10,469 nt of DNA from Clostridiales bacterium (GTDB lineage: Bacteria > Bacillota > Clostridia > Lachnospirales > Anaerotignaceae): NCBI GenBank assembly GCA_021202325.1, contig JAJQDF010000273.1, positions 1 through 10,469 on the forward strand. The letters run 5' to 3'. Below, piece after piece: positions 1 through 7,798 of this stretch. Below the pieces are notes generated by a model. It saw nothing but the letters and a program-made list of their open reading frames with translations. It did not search any database and was not told the origin of the DNA. How positions within the stretch are numbered: the stretch's first letter is position 1; every line of letters starts with the position of its first letter. Both the position numbers and the translations under genes were made by a program.

Positions 1-32
1 ATAATTATGTTACTGATTAGAGAGGTGCACAT

Positions 33-3000
33 ATGTCTGAGAGCAAAAAAATTAATTTTACACATCTTCATGTACATACAGAATACAGCCTTTTGGATGG
101 CTCGGCTAAAATAGGCGAGTTGGTTAAGCGTGCCAAGGAGCTTGGTATGGAGAACTTGGCCATTACCGACCACGGCGCAATGTTCGGAGTTATTGATTTC
201 TATAAGGCTTGTAAAGAAACGGGCATAAAGCCCATAATCGGCTGTGAAGTCTATGTTGCGCCCAAAAGCAGGTTTGATAAGGACAGCAGGGAAAGCGTCA
301 GCTACTACCATCTTGTTCTGCTGGCGGAAAACATGACAGGCTATCAAAACCTTATTAAACTGGTGTCATTCGGCTACACCGAGGGTTTCTATTATAAGCC
401 GAGGGTGGACGAGGAGCTTTTGAGAAAATACCACGAAGGAATAATAGCAACCAGTGCGTGCTTGGCAGGCCCTGTCGCAAAGACATTGGTTAACGGTTCA
501 TATGCCATGGCAAAGGACATGGCTTTGAAATATCTTGATATATTCGGAGAGGGGAACTTCTTCCTTGAACTGCAGAACCACGGTATTCCCGAGCAGAAGA
601 TTGTAAACGAAGGCCTCATAAAAATGAGTGAGGAAACCGGTATTCCTCTCATATGCACCAACGATGTGCATTACATCAACCAGGAGGACTGGGAAGCCCA
701 CGACATTCTGCTTTGTATACAGACCGGCAAGACTGTAAATGACGAAAACAGAATGAGATATACGGGCAACTGCTATCATCTTAAAAGCCCGGAGGAAATG
801 TACGATATGTTTTCCTATGTGCCGGAAGCGCTGGAAAACACAAATAAGATTGCCGAAAGATGCAATGTGGAGTTTACATTCCACGAGCTGAAGCTTCCTA
901 AATACGATGTGCCGGAGAGCTATACTGCGGAGGAATATCTGAGAAAGATAACTGTTGACGGCTTTAAAAAGAGATACCCGGAGCCTGACAAGGAGCTGAC
1001 CGACAGGCTGGAATATGAACTGGATACAATAGTGAAAATGGGCTATGTGGATTATTTCCTTATAGTTTGGGATTACATCAAGTTTGCCAAGGACCACGGA
1101 ATAACGGTGGGGCCCGGACGAGGCAGTGCAGCCGGCAGCGTAGTCGCTTATTCCCTTGACATAACGACCATAGACCCTATAAAATATGAATTGATTTTTG
1201 AAAGATTATTGAATCCTGAGCGTGTCAGCATGCCCGATATTGATGTGGACTTTTCCGATGAAAGACGCCAAGAGGTAATAGACTATGTTACCGAAAAATA
1301 CGGATTCGATAAGGTTGCGCAGATAATTACAGTCGGAACAATGGCGGCAAGAGCCGTTATAAAGGATGTGGGCAGAGCGCTGGATATAAGCTATGCCGAA
1401 ACCGACAGGGTTTCCAAGATGATTCCTGCGGAGCTTAATATAACCATAGATAAGGCACTGGCAATAAACCATGAGCTTAAAGAAGAATATGAAAGCAACG
1501 AAACGGTTTATAAGCTCATTGATATGAGCAAAAAGCTGGAGGGGCTTCCCCGCCATGCCTCAACCCATGCGGCAGGCGTTGTTATTTGCGGAAAGCCGGT
1601 AATGGACTATGTGCCGTTATATATGTCGGATAAGGGCGTTTCCACACAGTTTACAATGACAACCCTTGAAGAGCTGGGAATACTGAAAATGGACTTCCTG
1701 GGGCTTAGAACGCTGACTGTAGTTGAAAATGCCGTAAACGAGATAAAGAGAATACACGGCATAGAAGTTGATGTTGACCACCTTGAGGAGGACGATCCCA
1801 AGGTATATGATATGATTTCCCAAGGGAAAACCGACGGTGTGTTCCAGCTCGAAAGTGCTGGAATGAAGCAGTTCATGAGGGAGCTTAAGCCGACAAGACT
1901 GGAAGATCTTATAGCCGGAATATCGCTGTATCGTCCGGGACCTATGGATTTCATACCTAAATATATAAAGGGCAAAAATAATAAAGATGACATACAGTAT
2001 ACAACTCCCGAACTGGAGCCTATACTTAAAAATACCTATGGCTGTATAGTATATCAGGAACAGGTAATGCATATAGTAAGAGAGCTTGCAGGATACAGCC
2101 TGGGACGAAGCGACCTTGTCCGCCGAGCTATGAGCAAGAAAAAGGCCAAGGTTATGGCCGAGGAAAGAAAGAATTTCGTTTATGGAATAGAAGGCGAAGT
2201 TCCCGGATGTCTTGCAAATGGCATACCGGAGAGAACCGCTGAGAAAATATTCGATGAAATGACGGATTTCGCCAAGTATGCCTTCAATAAGAGCCATGCG
2301 GCCTGCTATGCCGTTGTGGCTTATCAGACGGCTTGGCTGAAATGCTACTATCCCGTTGAGTTTATGGCCGCTCTTATGACATCCATTATGGACAACACCG
2401 ATAAGCTGGCAGGATATATAGATAACTGCAAGAGAATGGGCATAGAGCTTCTTCCTCCCGATATAAATGAGGGCTATGGCGGATTTTCCGTTTCAGGCAA
2501 TAAGATAAGATTCGGACTTTCGGCAATTAAGGCTGTGGGACGGCCTGCAATCAAGGCAGTTATCGCCGAAAGGGAGAAAAACGGCAAATATAAAGGACTT
2601 ACCGATTTCTGCTCCCGTGTTGTCGGCAAGGACATTAATAAGAGAATGGTTGAAAATCTTATATATTCCGGAGCCTTTGATTCCTTCGGAGGCACAAGAT
2701 GGCAATATATAGGCGCATATAAATCAATAATGGACGGGGTATCCCAGTCCAAGAAAAACAATATAGAAGGTCAGCTGAACCTGTTTGATATGTCTATGGG
2801 CGAGGATGATGCCGCCGAAACGGTTGATACGTTCCCCTATGTTGAGGAATATCCAGAAAAGGAAAGACTGGCATTTGAAAAATCCGTGCTTGGAGTATTT
2901 ATCAGCGGACATCCTCTTAAGCAGTATATAGATGTCCTTGAGCAAAAGGTCACCGTACACTGTTCGGACTTCCTCGAAAGCAACATAGAGGAAGGTTTGA

Positions 3001-3518
3001 GCGATATATTTGACGGACAAAATATAAAAATAGGTGGTTTTATATCGGATAAGAGTGTTAAGTTTACTAAAAACAACACTCAGATGGCCTTCATTCGCCT
3101 TGAGGATATGACAGGTTCTGTGGAGGTTATCGTTTTTCCTAAGACTTATGATAAATTCAGCAAATATCTTTTCGAGGATAAGGTTATAATAGTTGAAGGA
3201 CGGGCGGCGATATCTGAGGGTGAAACGCCGAGGGTTATAGCAGAAAATATAATCCCCTTTGAAATGCTTGAAGACGGCGAAAGCTCCGGAAAACGGCCTG
3301 TCAGTGTGGGCATTGTGCTGGACAGAGGAATGTCAATTGATAGTGCAAAGCCGTTTTTGGCTGAGTTCAAAGGAAATGTTCCGCTTTATATAAATGATAA
3401 AGCAAACGGAAAGAAATATAAGGCCGACGAAAGCTGTTGGCTTAATATAAATAAAGAAACAATAAATCAACTTGAAATGTTTTTCGGCAAAGAAAATGTT
3501 GTCGTAAAATACAGATAA
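33..3518 (+). CDS. dnaE: DNA polymerase III subunit alpha (DnaE type)
   Basis: Replicative DNA polymerase that extends primers at the fork. Seen in the 1161-residue product: an N-terminal PHP domain (about 9-215) with HLHVH, TDHG and NDVHY metal-site motifs; GPGRGSAAGS at 360-369; the acidic palm motif PDIDVDF with D402/D404; a third catalytic Asp, D554, in KMDFLGLRTLT (E. coli 401/403/555 equivalents); a helix-hairpin-helix region near 805-850; and an OB fold at about 995-1070. QLNLF at 914-918 fits the internal beta-clamp-binding motif. Length is normal for bacterial DnaE. There is no DEDD exonuclease insert, so it is not PolC. The ATG follows GAGGTG by 5 bases. pfkA starts 15 bases after the stop, a pairing common in Firmicutes. 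Whether this is the main polymerase or works beside a PolC encoded elsewhere cannot be told here; many Firmicutes have both. The promoter lies outside the window. Confidence 0.97.
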   Translation: MSESKKINFTHLHVHTEYSLLDGSAKIGELVKRAKELGMENLAITDHGAMFGVIDFYKACKETGIKPIIGCEVYVAPKSRFDKDSRESVSYYHLVLLAENMTGYQNLIKLVSFGYTEGFYYKPRVDEELLRKYHEGIIATSACLAGPVAKTLVNGSYAMAKDMALKYLDIFGEGNFFLELQNHGIPEQKIVNEGLIKMSEETGIPLICTNDVHYINQEDWEAHDILLCIQTGKTVNDENRMRYTGNCYHLKSPEEMYDMFSYVPEALENTNKIAERCNVEFTFHELKLPKYDVPESYTAEEYLRKITVDGFKKRYPEPDKELTDRLEYELDTIVKMGYVDYFLIVWDYIKFAKDHGITVGPGRGSAAGSVVAYSLDITTIDPIKYELIFERLLNPERVSMPDIDVDFSDERRQEVIDYVTEKYGFDKVAQIITVGTMAARAVIKDVGRALDISYAETDRVSKMIPAELNITIDKALAINHELKEEYESNETVYKLIDMSKKLEGLPRHASTHAAGVVICGKPVMDYVPLYMSDKGVSTQFTMTTLEELGILKMDFLGLRTLTVVENAVNEIKRIHGIEVDVDHLEEDDPKVYDMISQGKTDGVFQLESAGMKQFMRELKPTRLEDLIAGISLYRPGPMDFIPKYIKGKNNKDDIQYTTPELEPILKNTYGCIVYQEQVMHIVRELAGYSLGRSDLVRRAMSKKKAKVMAEERKNFVYGIEGEVPGCLANGIPERTAEKIFDEMTDFAKYAFNKSHAACYAVVAYQTAWLKCYYPVEFMAALMTSIMDNTDKLAGYIDNCKRMGIELLPPDINEGYGGFSVSGNKIRFGLSAIKAVGRPAIKAVIAEREKNGKYKGLTDFCSRVVGKDINKRMVENLIYSGAFDSFGGTRWQYIGAYKSIMDGVSQSKKNNIEGQLNLFDMSMGEDDAAETVDTFPYVEEYPEKERLAFEKSVLGVFISGHPLKQYIDVLEQKVTVHCSDFLESNIEEGLSDIFDGQNIKIGGFISDKSVKFTKNNTQMAFIRLEDMTGSVEVIVFPKTYDKFSKYLFEDKVIIVEGRAAISEGETPRVIAENIIPFEMLEDGESSGKRPVSVGIVLDRGMSIDSAKPFLAEFKGNVPLYINDKANGKKYKADESCWLNINKETINQLEMFFGKENVVVKYR

Positions 3519-3533
3519 CGAGGAGGCGTTATT

Positions 3534-4511
3534 ATGGAAAACGGAAAGCTTAAAATAGGCGTTCTTACAAGCGGAGGCGATGCTCCGGGCATGAATGCCG
3601 CCATAAGGGCGGTTGTAAGAACAGGACTTAACATGAACTGCAAGGTAATAGGCATCCATAAGGGATATATCGGCCTTATTAATGGCGATATTACCGAGCT
3701 TAGCTCAAAGGATGTATCTGATATAATGAACAGGGGCGGCACTATATTACATACTGCCAGAAGCCCGGAAATGATGACGGAGGCAGGCTTGTCCAGAGCG
3801 GCCGCCATATATAATATTCTCGGCCTTGACGGACTGGTAGTTATCGGAGGCGACGGTTCATTCAGAGGCTGTAAGGCTCTTGCCGAAAAGGGTGTAAACT
3901 GCATGGGTATTCCCGGAACAATCGACCTGGACATTTCCTGTACAGAATATACCATAGGTTTTGATACCGCCGTAAATACCGGACTTGAGTCGGTAAGACG
4001 TCTGAGAGATACATCCAGCTCCCACGAAAGATGTTCTGTTGTAGAGATGATGGGACGTGACGCAGGATACATTGCCATGTGGTGCGCCATTGCCGGCGGA
4101 GCCGAGGAGGTTCTTATCCCTGAGAGCAAAGGCGTTATTACCGATGATATGGTAATAGAGCAGATCCTCATGAACAGAAGCAGAGGCAAGAGACATAACC
4201 TTGTTGTTGTAGCCGAGGGTGTCGGCGGAACGGTTAAGCTTGCCAAGAAGATACAGGATATAACAGGTATCCAGACTAGAGCCACAGTTCTCGGACACTT
4301 GCAGAGGGGCGGCGTTCCAACAGCCCTCGACTGTATGCACGCTTCTATGATGGGATATTATGCGGCAAAGGCCATTGTTGACGGCGAAAAGAACAAGATA
4401 ATAGCCTACAACAGAGGAAGATATGAAAGAATTGATATTACAGAGGCACTCAGCATGCAGAAGAAGATTGACCCCGAGTATTATGATGTAGTTAAACTTC
4501 TCTCTATCTGA
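3534..4511 (+). CDS. pfkA: ATP-dependent 6-phosphofructokinase
   Basis: Phosphorylates fructose 6-phosphate to fructose 1,6-bisphosphate, the committed step of glycolysis; cytoplasmic, normally a tetramer. The 325 residues match the short bacterial PfkA (E. coli 320). Seen: N-terminal GVLTSGGDAPGMNA; GGDGS at 105-109, where G108 marks ATP use (PPi enzymes carry Asp); PGTID with G128 and the catalytic base D131; MMGRDAGY; VVAEGVG; and TVLGHLQRGG near the C terminus. Position 132, inside the TIDxD motif, is Leu instead of the usual Asn, and the next residues read DISCTEYTIG rather than the common DIxGTDYTIG. The catalytic Asp pair D131/D133 is kept, so activity is expected. The ATG has a strong GAGGAGG site 8 bases upstream. 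It is probably cotranscribed with dnaE. A second pfkA could exist elsewhere, as in many Clostridia; allosteric behaviour cannot be read from sequence. Confidence 0.95.
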   Translation: MENGKLKIGVLTSGGDAPGMNAAIRAVVRTGLNMNCKVIGIHKGYIGLINGDITELSSKDVSDIMNRGGTILHTARSPEMMTEAGLSRAAAIYNILGLDGLVVIGGDGSFRGCKALAEKGVNCMGIPGTIDLDISCTEYTIGFDTAVNTGLESVRRLRDTSSSHERCSVVEMMGRDAGYIAMWCAIAGGAEEVLIPESKGVITDDMVIEQILMNRSRGKRHNLVVVAEGVGGTVKLAKKIQDITGIQTRATVLGHLQRGGVPTALDCMHASMMGYYAAKAIVDGEKNKIIAYNRGRYERIDITEALSMQKKIDPEYYDVVKLLSI

Positions 4512-4517
4512 TATAAT
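4512..4517 (+). promoter_or_regulatory. Extended -10 promoter candidate for the hydratase
   Basis: A perfect TATAAT preceded by TG one base upstream (TGaTATAAT from 4509) overlaps the pfkA stop codon. I see no good TTGACA-like -35 at 16-18 bases, which is compatible with an extended -10 promoter. The predicted start, about 4523-4525, lies a few bases before the 4528 hairpin and about 70 bases before the hydratase ATG. The placement between two genes supports it, but an AT-rich chance match is possible. Confidence 0.45.
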
Positions 4518-4527
4518 TCGAAATTTG

Positions 4528-4554
4528 GGCAGGCCGCAGTTTCGGCGGCCTGCC
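4528..4554 (+). promoter_or_regulatory. GC-rich hairpin between pfkA and hydratase
   Basis: GGCAGGCCGC pairs perfectly with GCGGCCTGCC over 10 bp, with a 7-base loop. What follows is GATAGATAAAC, not a U-run, so it is not a standard intrinsic terminator on the + strand. It begins 16 bases after the pfkA stop. Possible roles are 3'-end protection of the dnaE-pfkA message, partial termination, or a 5'-terminal stabilising hairpin for a transcript started at the adjacent extended -10. The structure is certain from base pairing; the role is inferred. Confidence 0.6.
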
Positions 4555-4594
4555 GATAGATAAACATTAATACAACCAACAAACGGAGGTTCAA

Positions 4595-6883
4595 ATGATT
4601 AAATTATATGACAATGGTGTTTATATCGCCGACGGAAAAACCATCATTGAAGACAATGGCAATGCGGAAAAAGAGCTTATGGCTCTGAAGGGCAAAAGCA
4701 TTTCAAAGGCAGAGGCCTCTGAAAATACGATGGCCTATGGTATTTTGAATAAGCATAATACATCGGGAACAATGGACAAGCTTAAAATTAGGTTTGATGC
4801 CATGGCTTCCCATGATATTACATATGTCGGAATTATCCAGACAGCTCGTGCCAGCGGCCTCGAGAAATTTCCCATGCCCTATGTTCTTACCAACTGCCAC
4901 AACAGTCTTTGCGCAGTAGGCGGAACAATAAACGAGGATGACCACCTTTTCGGACTTTCATGCGCCAAGAAATACGGCGGAATATATGTTCCTGCCCATC
5001 AGGCCGTTATACATCAGTATATGCGTGAGATGATGTCGGGAGTAGGCAAGATGATTCTCGGCTCAGACAGCCACACACGTTACGGTGCGTTGGGAACAAT
5101 GGCTATGGGTGAGGGCGGCCCCGAGCTTGTTAAACAGCTTTTAAACAAAACCTATGATATAGACAGACCTCAGGTTATTGCTGTATATCTTACCGGCAAG
5201 CCTGAAGACGGAGTAGGCCCTCAGGACGTTGCTCTTGCCATCATAGGCGCCGTATTCAACAACGGATATGTTAAGAATAAAGTAATGGAGTTTGTCGGCG
5301 ATGGTATCAGCAATCTTTCCGTTGACTACAGAAACGGCATTGATGTAATGACAACCGAAACAACCTGTCTTTCATCTGTATGGAGAACTGACTCCAAGGT
5401 AAAGGAATGGTACGACATTCACGGAAGGAGCGAAGCATATAAGGAGCAGAACCCCGGAGAAATAGCATATTATGACGGACTTATTTATGTTGACCTTTCC
5501 ACAATTAAGCCCATGATAGCTATGCCGTTCCATCCAAGCAACATCTATACAATAGAAGACCTCAATGCCAACCTTATGGATATACTTGATGAGGTCGAAA
5601 AGAGTGGAGCAAAACAGCTTGATAATGATACAATTAAATTCTCACTCAAAGAGAAGGTTAAAAACGGCAAGCTTACGGTAGAGCAGGGCGTTATAGCAGG
5701 CTGTGCCGGCGGTACATATGAAAATATCTGCGATGCTGCAGACATAATAAAAGGAAATTCAATCGGTGCCGGAGAATTTGCATTAAGCGTATATCCTTCA
5801 AGCCAGCCTGTATTCCTTTCACTGGTTGAAAACGGCAAGATTGCCGATGTTATGATGTCAGGTGCTACAGTTCGTTCGGCATTCTGCGGCCCTTGCTTTG
5901 GTGCAGGCGATGTTCCGGCCAACAATTGCCTGAGCATTAGACACTCCACACGTAACTTCCCCAACCGTGAAGGCTCTAAGATTACAAGTGGACAGATTGC
6001 TTCCGTAGCACTTATGGATGCCCGCTCAATTGCTGCCACAGCCATAAACAAGGGCGTTATCACAGCGGCAACAGACCTGGATGTAAACTACACTAAGCCT
6101 AAATATTTCTTTAACGGAGATGTATATAAAAACAGATGCTATGACGGCTATGGAAAGGCAGATCCTTCTGTAGAGCTCAGATTTGGCCCCAATATCACAG
6201 ACTGGCCTGCAATGAGCCATCTGACAGACGATATTCTTCTTAAGGTTGTTTCTGTTATAAAGGATCCCGTAACTACAACCGATGAGCTTATCCCTTCGGG
6301 AGAAACATCGTCATACCGTTCAAATCCTCTTAAGCTGGCGGAGTTCGCTCTTTCCAGAAAGGATCCGGCATATGTCGGAAAAGCCAAAGAGGTTCAGACA
6401 GCCGAAAAGGCCAGACTTGACGGAAAGAATCCTGTTGAGGCATATGGCGAGCTTGAAAGCGTTGTAGGCGCAATAAAGGCTGAATTTGCTGATTTTGATA
6501 TAAATAAGACAGGTATCGGAAGCACAATATATGCTGTTAAGCCCGGCGACGGTTCTGCCAGAGAACAGGCCGCAAGCTGCCAGAAGGTTCTCGGTGGCTG
6601 GGCAAATATCGCTAAGGAGTATGCCACAAAGAGATACCGCTCGAATCTTATCAACTGGGGTATGCTTCCCTTCATTTTTGAGGATGAAATTCCTTTCGAG
6701 AAGGACGACTATATATTTGTACCGGAGATAAGAAAGGCAATAGAGGACAAGAAGAGCGGAATTCCTGCTTATATCGTTAAGGGCGGAAGGCTTGTTCCTT
6801 TCACACTTAAGATGGGCGACATCACAGATGATGAAAGAAAGATTATCCTTGCCGGATGCCTTATCAATTTCTATGCTGAATAA
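4595..6883 (+). CDS. Aconitase-family hydratase (YbhJ-like)
   Basis: A [4Fe-4S] hydro-lyase of the aconitase superfamily, 762 residues, cytoplasmic, with the catalytic and swivel domains in one chain. Seen: GSDSHT at 156-161; cluster cysteines C370 ([10 protein letters not shown]) and C431/C434 (FCGPC), spaced like aconitase 358/421/424; STRNF with R453 in the substrate-binding position; and in the C-terminal swivel GDGSARE with S654/R656 at the catalytic Ser position, then [13 protein letters not shown]. Every hallmark is present, so an active dehydratase is expected. The divergent first cysteine motif (GCAGGT instead of GSCTNS) and overall style recall the YbhJ-type 'hydratase' branch rather than classic AcnA/AcnB, so citrate-isocitrate isomerisation is plausible but not proven. 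No citrate synthase or isocitrate dehydrogenase is adjacent. The ATG follows CGGAGG by 5 bases. Probable own promoter at 4512; terminator at 6918. Confidence 0.9.
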   Translation: MIKLYDNGVYIADGKTIIEDNGNAEKELMALKGKSISKAEASENTMAYGILNKHNTSGTMDKLKIRFDAMASHDITYVGIIQTARASGLEKFPMPYVLTNCHNSLCAVGGTINEDDHLFGLSCAKKYGGIYVPAHQAVIHQYMREMMSGVGKMILGSDSHTRYGALGTMAMGEGGPELVKQLLNKTYDIDRPQVIAVYLTGKPEDGVGPQDVALAIIGAVFNNGYVKNKVMEFVGDGISNLSVDYRNGIDVMTTETTCLSSVWRTDSKVKEWYDIHGRSEAYKEQNPGEIAYYDGLIYVDLSTIKPMIAMPFHPSNIYTIEDLNANLMDILDEVEKSGAKQLDNDTIKFSLKEKVKNGKLTVEQGVIAGCAGGTYENICDAADIIKGNSIGAGEFALSVYPSSQPVFLSLVENGKIADVMMSGATVRSAFCGPCFGAGDVPANNCLSIRHSTRNFPNREGSKITSGQIASVALMDARSIAATAINKGVITAATDLDVNYTKPKYFFNGDVYKNRCYDGYGKADPSVELRFGPNITDWPAMSHLTDDILLKVVSVIKDPVTTTDELIPSGETSSYRSNPLKLAEFALSRKDPAYVGKAKEVQTAEKARLDGKNPVEAYGELESVVGAIKAEFADFDINKTGIGSTIYAVKPGDGSAREQAASCQKVLGGWANIAKEYATKRYRSNLINWGMLPFIFEDEIPFEKDDYIFVPEIRKAIEDKKSGIPAYIVKGGRLVPFTLKMGDITDDERKIILAGCLINFYAE

Positions 6884-6917
6884 TAAGGAAATATAAAAAT
6901 GATTTAAAATGAAATAT

Positions 6918-6950
6918 CGCCGTGGGAGAATATTCCTGCGGCGGTTTTTT
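6918..6950 (+). terminator. Intrinsic terminator after the hydratase gene
   Basis: CGCCGTGGGAG pairs with TTCCTGCGGCG around an AATA loop (11 positions, a few G-T wobbles) and is followed directly by GGTTTTTT. It lies 34 bases after the hydratase stop. Read on the other strand the same hairpin is followed by an AT-rich stretch with several T runs, so it may also stop transcripts from the convergent XRE gene, which ends about 100 bases away. Confidence 0.85.
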
Positions 6951-7045
6951 GAATAGGCTGTTGTTATGAGATGTTTTTATCGATGTTTTAGCGCAATAAA
7001 AGGGATGGGGAAATTAGCCCATTAGATTTAACCCTGTATTTTGTA

Positions 7046-7633
7046 TTATGTAGGAGTAGGGGATAATCCAAGTATTCCGCCGATAAAGAAAAATGCAAAA
7101 ATAAACATTAACAGTAAAAGAAGTATTAACCCTGCCACAATAGCCTGCGTACACGGCAATTTTTTCTTCTTTCGTATTAAGCCGTACACCAACAAAGACA
7201 GCCCGCCGATAAAGCAAGCTAACGGGAGAAAAACAAAAACGAAAAATATTCCAATGCCGGCAGCTGCAAGGCTATCAATCAACAATACTACTGCAGTAAT
7301 TGCGAAAACAATCAGAACGATTTTTATGATATTCTTTCGTTCCTGTTTTCGTTGTTCTTTTACCATGTCAAAAGAATTGATAATAGCTTCCGACGCTTCA
7401 CTGTCAGTTATAGGTCTTGCTTCAATTTTCTCGGATTTCATAATTTCAAGTACGCTGACACCGAGTGCGTCTGCCAACGGCTCAATCAGATTGATGTCCG
7501 GAAGTCCGATACCTCGTTCCCATTTGCTGACAGCCTTGTCTGTTACATGAAGAATTTGTCCCAGTTCAGCCTGTGTCATTTTTTTCTCTTTTCTTAAAGC
7601 TGCGATAAATGAGCCAAACTTTTGTGCGTCCAC
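7046..7633 (-). CDS. XRE-family HTH regulator with C-terminal membrane domain
   Basis: Predicted membrane-anchored DNA-binding regulator of 195 residues. Residues 5-62 form a Cro/C1-type HTH (FGSFIAALRKEKKMTQAELG, then VTDKAVSKWERGIGLPD). A charged linker follows (66-101, ending KEQRKQERKN), then three or four hydrophobic segments at about 102-119, 124-151 and 163-187, with RKKKK at 154-158 giving a cytoplasmic loop. The start is taken as GTG at 7633 because AAGGAGG lies 8 bases upstream and the HTH begins at once; an in-frame ATG at 7726 would add 31 residues unlike the family and has no comparable site. Such HTH-TM proteins are common in Lachnospiraceae, usually uncharacterised. The targets are unknown; autoregulation is plausible from dyads around its promoter. 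It is convergent with the hydratase and downstream of the PadR cluster on the same strand. Confidence 0.85.
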   Translation of the reverse strand: MDAQKFGSFIAALRKEKKMTQAELGQILHVTDKAVSKWERGIGLPDINLIEPLADALGVSVLEIMKSEKIEARPITDSEASEAIINSFDMVKEQRKQERKNIIKIVLIVFAITAVVLLIDSLAAAGIGIFFVFVFLPLACFIGGLSLLVYGLIRKKKKLPCTQAIVAGLILLLLLMFIFAFFFIGGILGLSPTPT

Positions 7634-7641
7634 GGTCAGCA

Positions 7642-7648
7642 CCTCCTT
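7642..7648 (-). promoter_or_regulatory. RBS fixing the GTG start of the XRE gene
   Basis: AAGGAGG on the minus strand, 8 bases before GTG at 7633. This is the best ribosome site in the region and is the reason for choosing GTG over the ATG at 7726. Confidence 0.85.
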
Positions 7649-7656
7649 ACAAGAAT

Positions 7657-7686
7657 ATTGTACATTGCAAGCTCTATAAAACGCAA
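7657..7686 (-). promoter_or_regulatory. Candidate promoter of the XRE gene
   Basis: On the minus strand TTGCGT (7686-7681) is separated by 18 bases from TACAAT (7662-7657), 24 bases before the GTG start codon. The -35 is a moderate match and the -10 is 5 of 6. An imperfect dyad, TACAA-n5-TTGTA (7648-7662), covers the -10. Confidence 0.45.
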
Positions 7687-7697
7687 CCGACGGAACG

Positions 7698-7712
7698 TTT
7701 ACATTATGTAAA
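7698..7712. promoter_or_regulatory. Perfect dyad TTTACAT-t-ATGTAAA upstream of XRE promoter
   Basis: Two 7-base arms, TTTACAT and ATGTAAA, around one central base. It lies 11 bases upstream of the proposed -35 of the XRE gene, in the gap after the lipoprotein gene. The size and symmetry fit a binding site for a dimeric regulator; no protein can be assigned. Confidence 0.4.
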
Positions 7713-7733
7713 AGGGGCTTTTTCAAAACTCGA

Positions 7734-7758
7734 CGCTACGTTTACCAATGAAACAGCG
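7734..7758 (-). terminator. Weak hairpin after the padR-HAAS-lipoprotein transcript
   Basis: On the minus strand CGCT-GTTT pairs with AAAC-(GT bulge)-AGCG around a 7-base loop, followed by TCGAGTTTTG. It is about 40 bases past the lipoprotein stop. The stem is weak and the T-run short, so termination here is doubtful and read-through into the XRE gene is possible. Apart from this, the dyad and the XRE promoter, I see nothing in the 165-base gap. Confidence 0.25.
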
Positions 7759-7798
7759 ATGATATGCCGCATGATGTTTATAATAGTTAGCTCAGAGT

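Noticed and set aside
1617..2297. 226-codon open frame on the minus strand inside dnaE
   Set aside because: Shadow of dnaE; no family resemblance, no ribosome site, and the dnaE frame is continuous.
3467..4285. 272-codon open frame on the minus strand opposite pfkA
   Set aside because: It is fully antisense to a clear pfkA, has no ribosome site or recognisable domain, and its Ser/Pro/Met-rich composition is typical of a shadow frame.
7041..7550. 169-codon plus-strand frame opposite the XRE gene
   Set aside because: The minus strand encodes a textbook HTH with a strong ribosome site; the plus-strand product shows no domain.
7711..7725. AAAAG-ggg-CTTTT as a plus-strand terminator
   Set aside because: Five weak base pairs with a 3-base loop, and no plus-strand gene upstream to terminate.
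7634..7726. Longer XRE protein starting at ATG 7726
   Set aside because: The extra 31 residues lie across the proposed promoter and ribosome site of the GTG start and do not resemble the family.
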